Assembly (NCBI GenBank): GCA_037893225.1
Contig: JAZGUH010000364.1
Coordinates: forward strand, 620,001 to 684,000
Origin: Hippasteria phrygiana
Taxonomy: Eukaryota > Echinodermata > Asteroidea > Valvatida > Goniasteridae
DNA: 64,000 nucleotides
Direction: 5' to 3'
The notes below the pieces were generated by a model. It was not told where the DNA came from, did no database searches, and saw only the letters and a program-made list of their open reading frames with translations. A program made the translations under genes and the position numbers. This document shows positions 12,494-24,364 of this stretch, one piece after another. Each line of letters starts with the position of its first letter. Position 1 is the first letter of the stretch.

Positions 12494-12591
12494 GAATGAC
12501 CAAAACAGATAAAGAGTGTTAGGGAGTTTAGACAGAGGCTGAAGCAAAACCCTGAAAAGTATGACCCACATAAAAAAAACGTTGCTGATAG
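12494..12591 (+). pseudogene. Lys/Arg-rich exon relic
   Basis: A good acceptor (TATTATTTCAG, ending 12493) precedes a stretch which, in one frame, reads a basic, coiled-coil-like peptide containing RQRLKQNPEKYDPHKK and VADRKREKDI. This style occurs in uncharacterised, often transposon-linked, invertebrate proteins; I cannot name the family. A stop in the same frame follows at about 12618, and no partner exon was found within several kilobases. Probably a stranded exon. Confidence 0.3.
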
Positions 12592-13204
12592 AAAAAGAGA
12601 GAAAGATATATTAAAATACTGAAAAAGAAATTTAAAGCTGAGAAAATCAGGATTCTTAACTTTTTGCCCCGTCATTTCACATCCGTAACATCCGTAAAAT
12701 GTAACGTCCGTAACACTAAAATGTTACGTCCGTACCGGCAAAAATTTCACGTTTCTCCATTATTAGAATGACTTTTTCTAAACTGTCAATTATGTTTGTG
12801 TAGGAAGTTATATCTACTTCTACTTGGTTATTTAAAGAAGCTCTGACCAGAAACTTCACCGAGTTTTACCAATAGGTCACAGAGGTTGAAAAGCCTTGTC
12901 AGAACACGTAACGCTCGTTTGCAGTGGTTATATCTAATGAATAAACCAAGCTAAGTACAATTCTACTTGGCGCAAGCAAGGTGAGGATGTAAATGAGGCA
13001 TATTATAATTTTTCGAGAACAACCGTGCAGTAATTCTCGTGTACAATGTAGAAACGTGATTGCATGGGAATGACTTTCTTATTCTTGCTGTACTAGCCTA
13101 TGGGAAAAATCGGCGTCTTTCCATGGGGTTTCTGTCGGAACCCCATAGTTCTAGGGGTACCGACAACCTACGTGTATGCGTACCTTTCCAGATTAACGTT
13201 AGGC

Positions 13205-13423
13205 CTACTTGCTATTCTGTTTCTTCGCCTTCTCTTTTTGTTTGCTCTCTGCGTTGGTGATTAGCTGTTCCACCTTCCTGGCGTCTTTGGCTCCGTGCTG
13301 TTTGTTTTCGTTAAACTGTTGTTTATCAGCAGCTTCACGTTTTGATCGACCTTTTCCTCCTGCACCAGCCCCTCGTACAGGGGGTTCATAATTGTAATGC
13401 TCATATTCATCTGCATCCGACAT
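13205..13423 (-). CDS. NUPR1-like nuclear protein
   Basis: An intact 72-residue frame. It starts acidic and aromatic (DEYEHYNYE, residues 5-13), then a Gly-rich linker, then a basic block GRSKREAADK (about residues 25-34), and ends in a Lys-rich helix with ARKVEQLITNAESK (about 48-61). Acidic N-terminus, (G)R(S/T)KREA core and RK-x-(3-4)-L-x-N-x-E-x-K tail match the layout of the NUPR1/p8 family: small, largely disordered, HMG-like stress-induced nuclear chromatin cofactors. Vertebrate members are about 80 residues, so the length fits. A TATA-like TATATATAG lies just upstream (minus strand, 13454-13462). Codon use is clean with no stops. Vertebrate NUPR1 has an intron and none is seen here, so a retrocopy is possible. 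Assignment rests on motif order, not on a search. Confidence 0.6.
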   Translation of the reverse strand: MSDADEYEHYNYEPPVRGAGAGGKGRSKREAADKQQFNENKQHGAKDARKVEQLITNAESKQKEKAKKQNSK

Positions 13424-13453
13424 TGTGGACAGTATACATCTAACAGTGGTGTT

Positions 13454-13462
13454 CTATATATA
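13454..13462 (-). promoter_or_regulatory. TATA-like box upstream of NUPR1-like ORF
   Basis: TATATATAG on the minus strand lies 31-39 bases before the start codon, which leaves almost no 5' UTR. It also sits beside a TACATGTA microsatellite, so it may be coincidental. Confidence 0.25.
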
Positions 13463-14207
13463 CATGTACATGTGTGTGTACGTGTACGGGAGAAATGGTG
13501 TACAAAAAAAATGTATATAGTACGTACGTGTACACGTGTCAGCTGGCTAATCTTGCACCTGGCTGATCCTGGCCCTTTCGGGCCTGAATTCAGGCTAGCC
13601 CGATATTCACGTCAGGCTATTTTCACGTCTGGAGTCTTCGCCGGTATTTCCCCTACGGTGGCCGATAGACAACGATTTAGTAAATATAAATGTAAATCAG
13701 TCGAATGTGTTTCTTTCAAGTAACCTACTGACGAAATGCTGCTACTTTTGGCCGATAGTGTCTAATTAATGTTGAGGAAAAGCAACAGATCGATTAGAGG
13801 AAATAAATAAAATATAAAACAAATATTTCAATTCTAAAATAGAAAAAAAAATTGACATTTCATATAAAGCGTACATATTCAAATGAGAATGACGAAGAAT
13901 TCATTCATCACGAAACCATTACGACATTGCGACTCAGTTACGAAGCGTTTGCGACTTTGACGAAGCATAATTACGACACGGTTACGAACTTGCCGACGTG
14001 GTTCGAAACACGTTACGACGCCAACAAGAACACCTGGGAAACATGATGAATCAGCGGTTTGCGGCATTTTGTCTTCACTTTCGTATTGTCGTCACCGGAT
14101 TCCTTGAAGAACGAGAACAGCAGCCGCCAGGAGAAGGTTTTCCTCTTCAACAGGAGCCCGATACATCAGAGTCGGTGAACATGCTCTTACGAAAATGTCC
14201 TGTTGTA

Positions 14208-14410
14208 TTCCTGTGGTACTTCTGTGGTAGTTCCTTGGTACCACAGAAATTACCACAGGAATAGCATCGCAACCACACAAATTTATGTGGTAATGCCAAT
14301 GCTGGATATCCTGGACATGTGGTACGTATTCTGTGGTACATGCAGATACCACAGAAATTACCACACATAAAGCATTGTCGCCAGATCGAGTACCACACAA
14401 ATGTTTGTGG
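14208..14410. repeat. TGTGGTA inverted-repeat cluster
   Basis: Six TGTGGT and six ACCACA hexamers occur in about 200 bases. The first four form a ~22-bp-arm hairpin (14208-14261). Internal blocks repeat with diverged spacers, including AATGCCAATGCTGGATATCC versus AATTTCAACGCTGTATATAT. TGTGGT matches the RUNX core, but a decayed foldback repeat is the simpler reading. Confidence 0.65.
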
Positions 14411-14436
14411 TAATTTCAACGCTGTATATATCCATG

Positions 14437-14874
14437 AGGGGCCGATTTCACAAAGCGCTAATTAAGACGCGTCTTATCTCGAGTTAGGAAGAGTAACTCG
14501 TCCTAACTTGTGACGCGTCCTAAGAACGATTTCACAAAAGATAAGAAGGGTTTAACGCGTCCTAATTACTATACCTTGACAACGGGGCAGAATCGTTCTT
14601 AACTTAAGATCGGTGTGTGGGTCGTCTTAGCTATTGAATTTACGCTAACATTTGTCGTCCGTTGCTCTCGAATAATAATGGCGCTTATACTTTTGGCGGA
14701 CCACGAAGCAATATAGACGGGCGTTGAGAAGAGAGATCGAGGCTATTTAGAAACAGACGAAACCCCTTGGATAATCTGACTGACGAAGAAGTTATCCGAA
14801 GATATCGCTTTACACGGCCTGGGATAACTCAATTGTTAGAAAGGGTTGGTCAACAGATACAACATGAAACACAG
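14437..14874 (+). pseudogene. PIF/Harbinger transposase, 5' exon relic
   Basis: Begins with a Harbinger-like terminus (GGGGCCGATTTCACAAAG, about 14439-14456) and the palindrome TTAAGACGCGTCTTA. A start-like ATG GCG CTT at 14679 opens a frame that breaks after a dozen residues. After a frameshift near 14725 the reading SRLFRNRRNPLDNLTDEEVI continues into RRYRFTRPGITQLLERVG and QQIQHETQ (to 14874), followed by a consensus splice donor GTAAAA. The block resembles the N-terminal region of HARBI1-type transposases, which act with a Myb-like partner in the nucleus. The DDE catalytic part is absent from the window. Truncated and frameshifted, so inactive. Confidence 0.65.
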
Positions 14875-15306
14875 GTAAAAATTTCACGAAAATGACGATA
14901 TACCTATTATTAGTAATAATCACTCAATTATAACGTAACGTTATTTTGTTATAGTATATACCGCCCGCATCGCCGCGCCAAGCGTCGCATTGACTAGCGC
15001 CACCATTATTCAGTATCCTGTGTGTAAACAATGACCTTAGACTGCACATGACCTGTCAGGTGGTGGAAAGATGGTTTATACGTTCATGACTCGACGTCGG
15101 GTCGATGGTTGCCGTTAATATCATCCAGCTAAAGAAAATCTGGGGCAGGGAGTTGGGCTACGTACTGTCGTCATTTTTGTTGTAGGAGCTGTAATGATAA
15201 GGCGACGAACGGCAAGCCCCCATCTCTTTCACGCTAATGGCGATTCTGCAGATTAAGCTACGTGATCTTTAGTTTATTTTATCATAACAATGATGATTAA
15301 CAATAT

Positions 15307-15447
15307 CGAGCGCAATCTAGAGTTTTGCGCAAGTCTATTGAACTCCCTCCTGAGCTAATTTCCCTTTGAATGAAATACATTCAGGGATATGAATTAACTC
15401 GCGAGGGACTATGCAATCAACTTGCGCAAAACTCCAGATTGCGCTCG
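15307..15447. repeat. 141-bp near-perfect palindrome
   Basis: Arms of about 65-70 bp beginning CGAGCGCAATCT, with a few mismatches, face each other around a short centre near 15378. No certain flanking duplication. Probably a foldback MITE inserted downstream of the Harbinger relic. Confidence 0.75.
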
Positions 15448-15744
15448 ACAACAATAGTTATATTTTTGGAATTCGCAACAATGACAGACAAACCCTAGAG
15501 CTGCTATACAATTACAAGTCTGTGGAGGGAGGCTCAAATTGGCATATTTTTCTCACTTTGACTCACCTTTACTCAAAAATATGAAAACTTTCATAAACGG
15601 CCATTTCACACTTTGATCCAACAAGGAGAATAATGATAAATGAATTTTTGTACAAACGTCAACAGCGCTATTGACGCGCTCTGTGCCCATTTTCTGTCGC
15701 CGTAGCAGCGCAGTAAGGACGCCACCCCGGTCTGACGGGCTTAT

Positions 15745-15950
15745 TACCGATTGCGAAAGTTTAGCACTGATCGTGTGTATACATCACCGATCACGCCTTA
15801 TCAGCGATCACGTGCAAAATTCCATCACCGATTGCAAAAGTTGATCACCGCTCGCAAAATTTAATCACCGATCGCAAAAGTTGATCACCGATATCGCGGA
15901 AGTCCATATTGCGAAAGTCCATCACCGATCGCGAAAGTCCATCGCCCGGA
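15745..15950. repeat. ATCACCGATCGCAAAAGTT minisatellite
   Basis: About nine degenerate copies of a 19-24-bp unit built on CACCGAT(C/T)GC(G/A)AAAGT. Confidence 0.8.
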
Positions 15951-16390
15951 ACACCATCACAAAAAGAAGTAACTAGAGGTTGTGTGTCTGTCAGGCAGAC
16001 AGAACACATGGCTTTTCCGGAGGTTTTCAATTCTCACCAAAATCTACCTTGTAAAAGTGAAAATGAAAGTGAATTCATAATTTTATTTAAGGAGATTTTG
16101 CATCTAGAATAAAGTAAACATTTTAAAAATAATTAAAACTAGATGAAGACGTCATGATCTCATTTTGGATTTTGCCTGCTTGTGAAACTATACACCTCCT
16201 ATCCACCAATGGAACTTGGTTTTATGGGGTACCTCCAATGTTTAATCTAGCCCCAATTTTGTGACCCTTTCTGGGGGGTCTGGGGGCCTTATGCGGAGGA
16301 AATCTTTTTTTGGGTGTGGCTGTGGCATTCTGTACTCTGTGAGATGTACCTGTTGATTTCAATATAGTTTCATGTGGTACTTTTGATATA

Positions 16391-17100
16391 CAGGGTGTCC
16401 CAGAAAAAAGCTAATTCTGACAATAAGGGGTAATTTTGACAAAGATATGCATTTTATGGCTATTAATCATGTGTTACCATAAAGAAGGAGCAAAATGCTT
16501 TCCAGTAATACCTTGATTGCATTCCTCTGGTCTTGCATCACTGAGCACCATTGTTTGAAAAATAGTATGTGAAAACCCCCTCGGACAGTAGGGTCAAATG
16601 AGTGAAATGGAATGCCCACTGACGATCAACCAAGGTGTTGTGTGCCACAGCTCGAGTTGCATTTCGAACGGCAAGGAAATTGTGTCTTCCGACATCTGTC
16701 GTGGACACAAGATGGTGCCCCTGCCCACAGACTCATCGCTGTCGGGAATCGCCTACTCCTTGTGACTTTTTCTTGTGGGGGTATTTGAAGAACACAGTGT
16801 TCATCAATCCACCGCATAACCTTCAGGATTTACAGGCCCGCATTCAACATGAGGTCAAAATCTTACGTGATGATCCTGCAAATGGTGAGACGACATGCGC
16901 CACCGCTGTTTCGGCCCTTGTAAAAAGTGACATAAAGTTGTGCGCATGTGCCACTTTCACAGCCAGGTCAAATAAAATGCCTAATAAATTAGTAGTGACC
17001 CGCGACAGAGAGACGATAAAAAACCGGGAATTATTAATTAATGTTCACATTAGGGAATCTTCAATTTACAGCATTTCATTCATAAGGATATCCGTGATGT
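16391..17100 (+). pseudogene. mariner/IS630-type transposase relic
   Basis: The left end ACAGGGTGTCCCAGAAAAAA is a typical mariner-type terminus. Inside, two fragments in different frames read WTQDGAPAHRLIAVGNRL (about 16690-16760; contains the second catalytic Asp region of the DDE/D fold) and then PCDFFLWGYLKNTVF and NPPHNLQDLQARIQHEV (about 16760-16860), the conserved end of the catalytic domain. The first catalytic Asp region and the right terminus are missing. The copy is frameshifted and inactive. Confidence 0.7.
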
Positions 17101-17378
17101 AATCAACCCCAAAAGCCAAACAAAATTGGTATGACAAGCGCGAAATTCAAACTCAAATACAGACGCTCCCGTTTCGTAAGTCATTGCCGAAGGGATGGTT
17201 TCCAGGACAGATTTGACAGTTAAATTGATTTATCCCAAACGTAGACAGTGATTTGCTTAAAAGAGCAGGTTGTGATCTCATTGATCCATGTGTTTTCGTA
17301 AGGGCAAACCCAACAAGTGATAAAAAAGAAAGATTTGAATAACTATTTTTTTTCAATTCTGAACGGGGTTTCCACAAT

Positions 17379-17569
17379 ATATGATGCACGATATGGGGCA
17401 GAGGGACCCCCCCCCCCCCTCTTTTGTATTAGTAATTGTGTTTCCGGAATCTCAGGAATTCTTTTAAGATCTCCAGGGGGGGATGTGTTAGGTAACAATA
17501 GTCTGGAGAGTGTATAGGGTATAGGGACAAAAGGGGGGTACCCCTCTGCCCCATATCGTGCTGGGTATA
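17379..17569. mobile_element. MITE with 9-bp TSD, copy 1
   Basis: Starts ATATGATGCACGATATGG and ends CCATATCGTGCTGGGTATA, with imperfect inverted ends sharing CACGATATGGGGCAGAG. It is flanked by the exact 9-bp duplication TTCCACAAT (17370-17378, 17570-17578). A closely related copy lies at 43795-43993. A 9-bp duplication suggests Mutator/MULE mobilisation. The interior has a C run next to CTCTTTTGT. No coding capacity. Confidence 0.85.
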
Positions 17570-17639
17570 TTCCACAATGCGTCTTCGCGGTCTAGTATGA
17601 TACCCAAGTTAATGACACATTTGGGGGACACATGGTTCT

Positions 17640-17860
17640 AGACTACGGAATGAAGGGGTTAAAAGCAATAGTTATTTAGTCCTTTCAGACATTAGTTGGA
17701 TTTAATCAGAAGACTAATTAATTTTAGTCATTTTGACTAACTTATGACTAATATTCCACTAATAAATATTAGTCATCTGGCTTGATGACTAACTTTAGTT
17801 GGTCCTTTCAGACATAGGGCAGGACTAACTTTTATTAGTCGAAATGACTAACTTATGTTT
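17640..17860. repeat. TTAGTC/GACTAA repeat patch
   Basis: At least ten TTAGTC or GACTAA words in both orientations, and the phrase TCCTTTCAGACAT twice (about 17680 and 17802). Probably a decayed MITE at the 5' truncation point of the adjacent gypsy relic. Confidence 0.55.
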
Positions 17861-17861
17861 A

Positions 17862-20185
17862 CAGTGTATAAACGATTTTGTGCACGAGGCCGTCAACAGG
17901 ACACGAATTCACACATACGGTGAGCGTTCAATGACAATTGATTTGGATCTCAGGCGTGCATGCAGTTGGATTTTTACAATTGCCGATGTTCCAGTTGCAA
18001 TTTTGGGAGCAGATTTCTTACGTCATTTTGGATTATTGGTGGACATGAAAGACAGGAAACTCATAGATTCCACGACTAGTCTGAGCGTCCAAGGCATTGC
18101 AACAAGCACCAATGCTCTCAGCCCGGTTTTCACTGGACCATCTCCGAACACTCGTTACACGACCATTTTGGGCAAGTTCCCTGCCATCACCCGACCTTGC
18201 TTCAGGGACGCGATTCCCAAACATGACTTCACCCATCACATCACAACGAAGGGCCCAACCGTGTCCGCCAGGACACGGCGCCCTGCTCCAGACAAATTGA
18301 AAATCGCCAAGGCTGAATTTGACCACATGCTACAATTGGGCATCATCCGTCCCTCGAAAAGTAGTTGGTCTTCGCCTCTCCATATGGTGCCGAAAGGTAC
18401 CACAGGTGATTGGAGACCATGCGGTGATTACCGCGCTCTCAACAATGCATCCGTCCCTGACCGCTATCCAAGCAGACAATATATGGAACTGACCGACATG
18501 GAACTTAACGCCTTCGAAGCGGTCAAGTTGGCTTTGGTCAATGCAACTCGTTTGTCGCATCCCCGATCCGATGCTGATCGAGTTATGCTTGATGGTAGAT
18601 GCCTCCGATTTCGGTGTCGGTGGAGTCCTTCAACAGATGGTGCATGGTGTCTGGCATCCCATTGCCTTCTTTTCGCGGAGGCTGCAACCTGCAGAGACCA
18701 GGTACAGCACTTTTGGCTGCGAACTGCTGGCAACTTACCTTGCCATTCGCCACTTTCGCCATGTACTTGAGGGCCGCGCATTCTCCAAGTCGCTGACGCG
18801 TTGTCACGCATTAGCCTGGACACAGTCTCTGCCATGTCGTCATCTCCAATTGATTTCCAAACTATGGCCGAGCATCAGTGCAATGATGAAGACTTAATCC
18901 GTCACAAACAGCAGTCGGTTCTCCAGTTGCAGGACATTCCACTGGTCGCAAGCAAGGACACCCTGACATGTGACGTGTCCACCGGAACGCCTCGACCCTT
19001 CGTCCCCAGGGTGATGCGCCGAGCGGTTTTTGACTCCTTGCATTCCCAGTCACATCCTGGAATCAGAGCCACACTCAAGCTTGTCGGTACACGCTTTGTT
19101 TGGCCCAACATGAACCAAGATGTTCGTTCGTGGGCTAAAGCCTGCATACCTTGCCAAAAATCCAAGGTCCACAGACATACCATCACGCCATAGGAACCTT
19201 CATCGCACCAGACGCCCGGTTCGACCACGTGCATATTGACATTGTTGGCCCACTTCCACCGTCCAACGGCCAGTCATACCTCCTCACTTGCATAGACCGT
19301 TTCACTCGGTGGCCGGAAGCCATCCCAATCCCAGACATGACCGCAGAAACCGTCGCCAGAGCGTTTGTGACTGATTGGGTAGCACGATTCGGCACGCCAT
19401 CAACAATCACAACCGACCACGGACGACAATTTGAGTCGGCACTGTTCAACGCCTTAACAACGTTACTAAACAGTAGACGCATCCGTACAACGGCTTACCA
19501 CCCCATCGCAAACGGTCTTGCTGAGCGTTTCAACAGACAGTTGAAAGCTTCACTCAAAGTACAGGACGACCCCAACAAGTGGACGGAAACGCTTCCTCTT
19601 GTTCTGCTGGGTTTACGGACAGTCGTCAAACTGGACATTGGGTGTTCAACTGCGGAGCTAGTCTATGGAACTACCTTGTGCCTCCCTGGACAATTTGTCG
19701 CACCTGTCAACGATGCTAGTCTAGACCCAGGAAATTATGTACATCGCCTCAAACGCGTTATGCGTCAGTTAGCACCGGCACCTACACGACCGCACACCCA
19801 CACCACACAGCTTCACAAGGACTTGATGTCTAGCACACACGTTTTCGTCCGATGTGACAATGTCCTAAAACCACTCCAGCCTCCGTACAAGGGCCCATAT
19901 CGTGTACTTGAGTGAGCAGACAATTACTATACGCTGGACGTCAACGGCAAGAGCGACACTGTGAGTTTAGATAGGTTGAAGGTCGCCTATCTTGAGCCTG
20001 ATCCCTCATCGACTACATTGCCAGAACCGTCGTTGCCGAAATCGTCGATGACAACTTCCCGCTCCGAACCAGACACTCCTTCCCAGACTGTTCCAGCTGA
20101 CCAGGACGCCATAAGCAAGCGACCAACTCGTTCTGGACGTCACGTTCACTGGCCCGCACACTACTCTCAGTTCGACTGTGATTGA
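17862..20185 (+). pseudogene. decayed Ty3/gypsy pol polyprotein
   Basis: Collinear gypsy pol pieces in shifting frames. They are: the end of the aspartic protease (ILGADFL, about 18004); RT N-terminus ([10 protein letters not shown], then [11 protein letters not shown]) cut short near 18475 with the YxDD core deleted; RNase H start after a frameshift ([12 protein letters not shown], about 18590); a second deletion near 18785; integrase zinc region (HSQSHPGIRAT ... CIPCQKSK, 19040-19165); a frameshift near 19185; then integrase core with [17 protein letters not shown] and GLAERFNRQ carrying the D, D and E (about 19230-19530). A single in-frame TGA (19913-19915) separates the tail, which ends in TRSGRHVHWPAHY. 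No gag or protease N-terminus remains. Fossil element of a lineage different from the intact copy at 25294-33654. Confidence 0.85.
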
Positions 20186-20734
20186 ACATTGTATATATTT
20201 AATCGTTTCGTTCACTTCCTGATTGAAGCTCTCTGGAGGGGGGCTGATGTGGTGACCAATGACCTTTTATGTAAATATTTCACGTGTCGCAAAAGGACCA
20301 ATCAACGTCCGACTTTTGCGGATCACTGGTACACTGTATGTTGCTTGTTTCGCCATAGACATATGGTTGGTTCCTAAACATGTGCAACAGCTGGTCATTC
20401 TTTCTCTTTCTTAACGTGCCTTTTCGAAGTTAGGAGTTTCGCTTGTCATCGCTATCATATTTTGCTAATTTGTGAAGTTATTGTGCAGTTATACTTTGTT
20501 CGTCGTCATCGTCCGCCCGTCATTGTCTTTGTGAACATTTCTGCCTCGCATCTGGGGAGTTAACGCCAGCCAGCGTCCTGCAGGAAACCCGGATTTTCCA
20601 GAACAATTCGGGGGTGAGTTGATATTTGCATTAAAACTCGCGTACCCCTAAAGGTCAATCCTTCTTTGCTGCAATTAGTATGGAACTGTCAGTGATCTTT
20701 AAACATGACAATGAAAATAAATCTTAGGACATAG
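20186..20734 (+). repeat. possible 3' LTR of the decayed gypsy
   Basis: A purine-rich tract (CTCTGGAGGGGGGC, ending about 20242) just after the pol end is followed by TGATGTGGTGACC, a plausible LTR start. The LTR end was not identified and no second copy lies upstream, consistent with 5' truncation. Confidence 0.4.
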
Positions 20735-20744
20735 CATCCCAGCT

Positions 20745-22640
20745 AACACATAACGTTGCCACAACGTTTTGCAAAGTTGTGAAAAGGTTGTCATTTGGTA
20801 ACGTTTCACGAGGACGTTTAAGCAACTTTGCTACAACATTTGACCGTTCGTTTATTGGTTGTAAAAATGTTGTATATTGGTTATTTTGACAACGTCGTAT
20901 AAAAGTTATCATATTACGTTGCATTAACGTTGTACGAAGGTTTTTCGTAACGTTGTCATTAAATTGTCAATATCACGTTGTCTTGACGTTGTAGTTAAGT
21001 ATATTTACGACGTTGCTCTGTGGTTGTAATTATGACGTTGTGATAAAGTTGTATGGAGGTTATTTCATCAACGTTGTTATTAAGTTGTGATAATAACGTT
21101 GTAATGTTGCAGTTAAGTATTTTCACAAAGTTGCTACAATGTTGTAATCATGACGTTGCAGTAACGTTGTATCTCAGTGTTTTTATAACATTGTGTTTAT
21201 GCTGTATATTTCACGTTGCCATGACGTTGTAGTTAAATATTTTCACAACGTTGCGGTGTGGTTGTAATAGCCAACGTTGTACTTAAGTCGTGTGTAGGTT
21301 AAGGCTGTTCGAAATCCATTTATTTTGATACCGAAATATCGGCAGAAAAATATCGCGATATTCGATATTATCGTGATGACGTCACTTTTTCATTACCGGA
21401 AGAACGGAGGAATAAAAAAGTACATGACGGAAGTCACCACGGCATCATGAGATCGGGCCCGCCGGGATTGAGCGGCAGGAACGGGGGGCCGGTTTGACAA
21501 GGCTTCCCTTCGCTCGTTGAGTATTTGGAGTTTTACGACATTTACCTTCAGTTGGCTTCTTTATGGCACTCCAGAAAGACTAGCGTTTGTTTCTATTTCA
21601 GCATTGTTGATTAGTAACACAGATGATAATACCATGGACGATCACATGCGAGCTGTCAACAAACGATCGTGTCGTATATTTTGTGAAGACGACATGACAT
21701 TGCACAATGTACAATGGATGCGTGGCACGTGTTTTAATCTTTTCTCAAGACGCGACGCAGTTCGCTACACGTAACTACACCTAACTACGTGTGCCCTGTA
21801 CACTGGGGAAAGACGGTGGCATTCAGTGCGGTTGCTTGCACTTGACCAAGGCTAGCAACAAAGCAACGCGCACGCGCAGATGCGCTACAGGGGTTGACCT
21901 TATTGCAAACAATTGCCATACCCCTCGATCTCAAGATGAGTTCGCAAGCGTGAAGGTACGTACATTGTACACTGGGAATAAGACGTTGTTTGCACTTGAC
22001 AACGTACGGCGCGGAGGGTAAATCGCGCATAAGGTAATAATGTCATGTCGGGGTTTAGAAAACGGTCAAAGAAAGACACATTTAGTGCATGTATGTATTT
22101 TTTTATTCCTCCATGGTACATCATGATACATTATATACTATTCTACCGTCCAATAATTGGAAATAACTGGAATTTCGAGCAAAGTAAACTGGACAAATCC
22201 ACACGTATAAATGCGGCCAAAACTCCAAAGGAACATATATCGCGATATTCTTCGGTATATCGAATTCCCCGATATTCCGGTTATTTTTAAAGGGGCCGAT
22301 ACGATTTTCGATATGAAAAAAATATCGAAATATCGGGAAATATCGTCATATCGAACAGGCTTAGTGTAGGTTATTTCATAAATGTTGACATTATGTTGTA
22401 ATAATCACGTTGTTACGGCGTTATACTTAAGTATTTTCACAACATTGCTCTGATGTTGTTATAATGACGTTGTGGTAACATTGTATTTCGGTGTTTTCAC
22501 AACGTTGTTGTGATGTTGCAATACGTGACGTAGTGATGGCGTTGTATGAAGGTTTTATCTTAGCGTTGTTGTTAACTCGCAAATCAACATTGTGAAAGTG
22601 TGGTATAGTATTTTCAAAACGTTGCTGTTATGTTGCGATT
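20745..22640. repeat. left ACGTTG subterminal array
   Basis: Irregular tandem repeats of 40-60 bases built on ACGTTGTnnT...GTTGTAA...TTTTCACAACGTTGC, interrupted by the hAT-like insertion at 21300-22363. The two halves read on smoothly if the insertion is removed. Confidence 0.75.
21300..22363. mobile_element. 1.06-kb hAT-like element, 8-bp TSD
   Basis: Ends TAAGGCTGTTCGA and, inverted, TAAGCCTGTTCGA are flanked by the exact duplication GTGTAGGT (21292-21299, 22364-22371). Subterminal ATATCG/CGATAT words crowd both ends. Interior frames are short and show no hAT dimerisation or RNase-H-fold motifs, so it is non-autonomous. It sits inside the ACGTTG array and is therefore younger than the host element. 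Confidence 0.88.
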
Positions 22641-22762
22641 TTTAGACATATCCTTTCCGCCCATTCTTGTACCTGCATCTATATGCATCGTGTTCCGGCA
22701 CTGTATGGAGCCTACCAACTTACATAAATTTGCCCGTTCTCGATCAGAGAAACCTAATACCA

Positions 22763-22775
22763 CGGCGCATGCGCG
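22763..22775. promoter_or_regulatory. NRF1-like palindrome
   Basis: GGCGCATGCGCGG matches the NRF1 core GCGCATGCGC, common in animal promoters. It is followed by a possible non-coding first exon ending near 22937 (AGAAG then GTAGGA). It might mark the promoter of a lost transposase gene of the host TIR element. Confidence 0.3.
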
Positions 22776-23738
22776 GCACCGAATTCCGCATCATTTGAAT
22801 TGCGGTGCTCAGTTACCGAGCGAGCGGGAGCAAGCAGCCACTATTAACGGTCGCCCTTCAGTTGATGCCCGGCTGAGTCAGGCTCCACACGTACTAATAC
22901 TATTTTATAGCGTTTTAGAGCAGCATTTCTTCAGAAGGTAGGAATTTTATATTTTAAATCTTAAAATTATCAGTGACATTATCTCGTGTAATTTCGGGAA
23001 TACGATTTTTCAGTATTCTTACGTATACATGTGAAACCTTTTTCAAGCAAATCACTAAATATACTGGCAACTTTCCGAATGTATTCACGAAAGGACACAG
23101 TCTTATTTGCTTTTAGTTGATACTGAAAATGTACCATTTTAATTCCAATTAAGCTATGGTCAAACCACACCAGCTTTAACAACATGAAACAGTTAGCCGG
23201 GGTACGTGCCGGTATCTTGTAATTTGATTTCTATTTTCAAAGGAAAGTAGGCCTACTGCAAATTTAACTGCAAAATATTACAGTTAACCGTTAAGATATT
23301 TCCCCCCAAATAGAGCCTGCACCATATGGTTTGTACGTTAACGAGGTCGTTGTCATGGCTACGTGCGTACCATTGAGTCACAGGGCCTGGCCAAAAGTTC
23401 AGACACCAATCGTTCCAGTGTAAACGGTCCTCTAGATTTCGCTGGAATGTCTAAGTACACGGAAATTGGGCGTTCGGGTTAGCTCTAGTGTTTGGCGTGA
23501 TTTGTAGTGACCGCATTAAATATTAGAATTGTGTGTGATTGGGTAAGGTTCGTGGCTATAGGTCAGCGTTGCTAACAGATAAAAGAATTGCCCTAACTTT
23601 TTGTAACAGCCTTTTGTAAAGTGCTTTTAAAATGTTTCCTTGAAGACCATGTGGACAACAAACCGTGTTCCGTTTTCATTTTCTATTGGTATATTAATCA
23701 TAAAATTGCTCATAATGTTTTTTAATTTGTCCCCACAG

Positions 23739-23849
23739 TTAAGCTTCATCTGAGTGCAATGGGTGGCAGGCTGTGACATATGTTTGAACTGCTTGTCCGC
23801 TTCATACGGCGTTTGCGGGATGCTTTTGAATCATCTCTTGTTTTTCTCC
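23739..23849 (+). other. candidate internal exon in TIR element
   Basis: Acceptor TTTGTCCCCACAG (ending about 23738) and consensus donor GTAAGTATA (from 23850) bracket 111 bases. An ATG at 23780 opens MFELLVRFIRRLRDAFESSL to the donor. No family recognised and no following exon identified. Confidence 0.25.
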
Positions 23850-24364
23850 GTAAGTATATACAGAGTTGACTTTTCGATCACATCTGTATTCCTGTTATAA
23901 GAGGATGAAAATCACTTTTAAAAAGTGTAAAAGGCACACAGTTTTTGGAATGAGTGAAGTGATTAATAAGTGTTCTTTTTCCAGTCGTGTGTTGAATAAG
24001 GATGCTTGACCATGCTCTCTCAAAAAAAATCATTTTCCCCTAACAATTTTCAATTGGTACGGAATGGTACCGGTATGTTTTGTTTTATCGACAAAAAAAA
24101 CCTTTACTGATTTTTGGCTTTTGTCATCCTTTGAGAAGGGCTTGGTTTTGGAATAGTTTAGAGAATTAGTGCACCATCCGTCAGGCATAATATTTTGATA
24201 CATTTTTTCCTGTTATCTGTTTGTCAGAATCGCGTCATATGAGGGACGTGCCATGTTTACAACCTTGCCGATGAATAGACCTGCACTTCTCTGGATGTCT
24301 TGGAATTTCTTATTAAACGGTCTGTGAAAAGAGCCTAACTCTTAAAACACATTGAATAATCTCT

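Noticed and set aside
11100..12745. Possible single element bounded by AACGTCCGTAACA words
   Set aside because: The words recur at both ends but without a clear inverted terminus or duplication.
18033..18835. Minus-strand frames of 74-123 residues
   Set aside because: Antisense shadows of the decayed gypsy pol on the plus strand.
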